IMG/VR virus record: IMGVR_UViG_3300023109_000139
Span: 1 to 23,958 of that record
Length of the DNA: 23,958 bases
Source of the DNA: a virus
Direction: 5' to 3' (one strand)
Positions 22,915-23,958 of the stretch are shown in pieces; positions within the stretch are counted from its first letter, which is position 1; every line of letters begins with the position of its first letter. A program made the position numbers and the translations under genes. Under the pieces are notes generated by a model. That model was given only the letters and a program-made list of their open reading frames with translations, made no database searches and had not been told where the DNA came from.

Positions 22915-23958
22915 GCAGTTTTAAGTTTTTCAGTTCCTTTAACACCGGCTTGTTGAGCTTTTGCTGCTCCGGCTGTTCCTGCTTTAACACCTTTAGATAC
23001 TAACTGTGCTTTGATAAGTTTTGCTAATTCAGGATCTTTCTTAGCAGCATTAATAATTGCTGTAAACTTAGGATTAGGCAATCCCATATCATAACTTGCT
23101 TGTACACCTAATGGCTTTTTAGTTGCAGCATCGACCCAAAGAGCGCCTGCCCATTCGTAATCTTTTCCGCCTTTATTAATTACTGTGCCTTTTGCAATAG
23201 GTTCGTCTTTGACACCTGGCGCTTTTTTAGCTGCTGGTTGTTTCGAATCCGCACCTTTTTGTGCTGTATCCGTACTTGATGTAGGTTCTAGCTCAACTTT
23301 AGATGTTTGTCCGATAGATTTAATTTGATCATTGCTCATACCTGCATCTGCTAGTATGTTTGCAATACTACCTGAATCTAATGGTGATCCCATCTTAGTC
23401 CAGGCTTTAGTAAGTTTATCAGCAGTAACTTTATTACCTACATTTTTTGCAGTTTGTTTAATCTTACCACCTACAGCACCTGCTGCTTGGCCTGCAGCGC
23501 CAGCTGCTTTATTTGCTAATTTTCCTGCTCCACGTTTTAGTTTAGCACCTAGTGTATTAGGATTGTTTAGCGGTAATTCGCCCTGTGCAGGGTCTGCTTC
23601 TGCTAGATATAATTCAAAGCGGTCTTCCATTGACATTGATTCTGCTTTGTCTCCTACAGCACCAAAGTCTGATAGTTTTTGACTTTTGTCAAAGTTTTTA
23701 TCTACTGGCTTCGCATCACTTCCGCCTTTAAGATCTAATTCAAGTTGTTTTTTAGTTTCTGCGTCGACTGGCTTTGATTTTTGTGCATTTTTAGCAGTGT
23801 CGTCTACTGTTGCAAGAGCACCTTGTGCGGTTGCTGCTATTGTTCCGCCTGCTTTTGTTAATGCATTTAATACTTCAGTACCGGAATCTGATTGTGCAAT
23901 TAAAGTGTCAAGATTTGCAGTAGTTAACTGATCTTTTGGTATTTCTTTTAGTGCGTCC
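22911..23958 (-). CDS. Uncharacterised protein, N-terminus beyond the window (348 aa visible)
   Basis: The minus-strand frame is open from the stop at 22911 to the right edge, so the Met codons near 23636 are internal, not the start. The visible part is low in complexity at first (D-A-L-K-E-I-P-K-D-Q-L-T-T-A then Ala/Lys-rich runs), then MSMEDRFELYLAEADP, an Ala/Gly/Lys stretch (LANKAAGAAGQAAGAVGGKI), and a small folded C-terminus with TVINKGGKDYEWAGALWVDA and F-T-A-I-I-N-A-A-K-K-D-P-E-L. No enzyme motif or membrane segment. I associate the F-x-x-Y-L-x-E-A motif with proteins of marine T4-like phages, but no function follows. It converges on the gp26-like gene with no terminator seen between. 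Confidence 0.75.
   Translation of the reverse strand, partial: DALKEIPKDQLTTANLDTLIAQSDSGTEVLNALTKAGGTIAATAQGALATVDDTAKNAQKSKPVDAETKKQLELDLKGGSDAKPVDKNFDKSQKLSDFGAVGDKAESMSMEDRFELYLAEADPAQGELPLNNPNTLGAKLKRGAGKLANKAAGAAGQAAGAVGGKIKQTAKNVGNKVTADKLTKAWTKMGSPLDSGSIANILADAGMSNDQIKSIGQTSKVELEPTSSTDTAQKGADSKQPAAKKAPGVKDEPIAKGTVINKGGKDYEWAGALWVDAATKKPLGVQASYDMGLPNPKFTAIINAAKKDPELAKLIKAQLVSKGVKAGTAGAAKAQQAGVKGTEKLKTA

Noticed and set aside
23634-23636. Start of the right-edge gene at the Met codons near 23636
   Set aside because: The same frame stays open with protein-like sequence to the edge of the window, and no ribosome site precedes these codons.

Overview
The window is part of the structural (late) region of a T4-like myovirus, with AT-rich DNA. 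The head cassette is unmistakable on the minus strand, in transcription order: portal gp20, two small or accessory genes, an acidic prohead core protein, prohead protease gp21, scaffold gp22 and major capsid protein gp23. Late promoters of the T4 form (TATAAATA and one-base variants) stand before many genes, which implies a gp55-type late sigma factor. The missing gp24, the short gp23 and the very long repetitive fiber genes fit marine T4-like phages of cyanobacteria or SAR11 better than coliphage T4. I cannot tell which host from sequence alone.

Layout, left to right. 1-3364 and 3528-8639 (both minus) hold two paralogous giant fiber-like genes with the same N-terminus, a beta-helix domain and many copies of a short beta repeat; the first runs off the left edge. 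8673-11454 (minus) holds five smaller virion-type genes. 11455-11921 has no protein gene. It holds a structured late leader, a probable independent small RNA flanked by two terminators, and a sigma70-type promoter. 11922-18658 is the head cassette (gp23, gp22, gp21, acidic core protein, a Rossmann-like accessory gene, a small conserved-looking gene, gp20). 18659-21739 is a tape-measure-like gene. 21818-22914 (plus) is a gp26-like baseplate/tail-assembly gene with a predicted -1 ribosomal frameshift into a 76-residue extension. 22911-23958 (minus) is an uncharacterised gene cut by the right edge.

The main discoveries to check are three. (1) A complete programmed -1 frameshift signal at the end of the gp26-like gene: two overlapping slippery heptamers, a 5-nt spacer and a two-part stem-loop. 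It leads into a conserved-looking ORF that has no start codon of its own. This is the architecture of the G/GT tail-assembly chaperones of other long-tailed phages, and the gene lies beside the tape-measure-like gene. (2) A roughly 245-nt non-coding RNA downstream of gp23, with its own -35/-10 promoter, its own terminator and two hairpins capped by GAGA tetraloops. (3) A late promoter fused with the stop codon of gp20, whose predicted start falls on the A of the next gene's ATG, implying a leaderless mRNA.

Together the genes make the capsid (gp20 portal, core and scaffold, gp21 maturation, gp23 shell), set tail length (tape measure with a chaperone-like partner) and supply host-contact fibers. 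Regulation appears to be almost entirely late, except for the small RNA.
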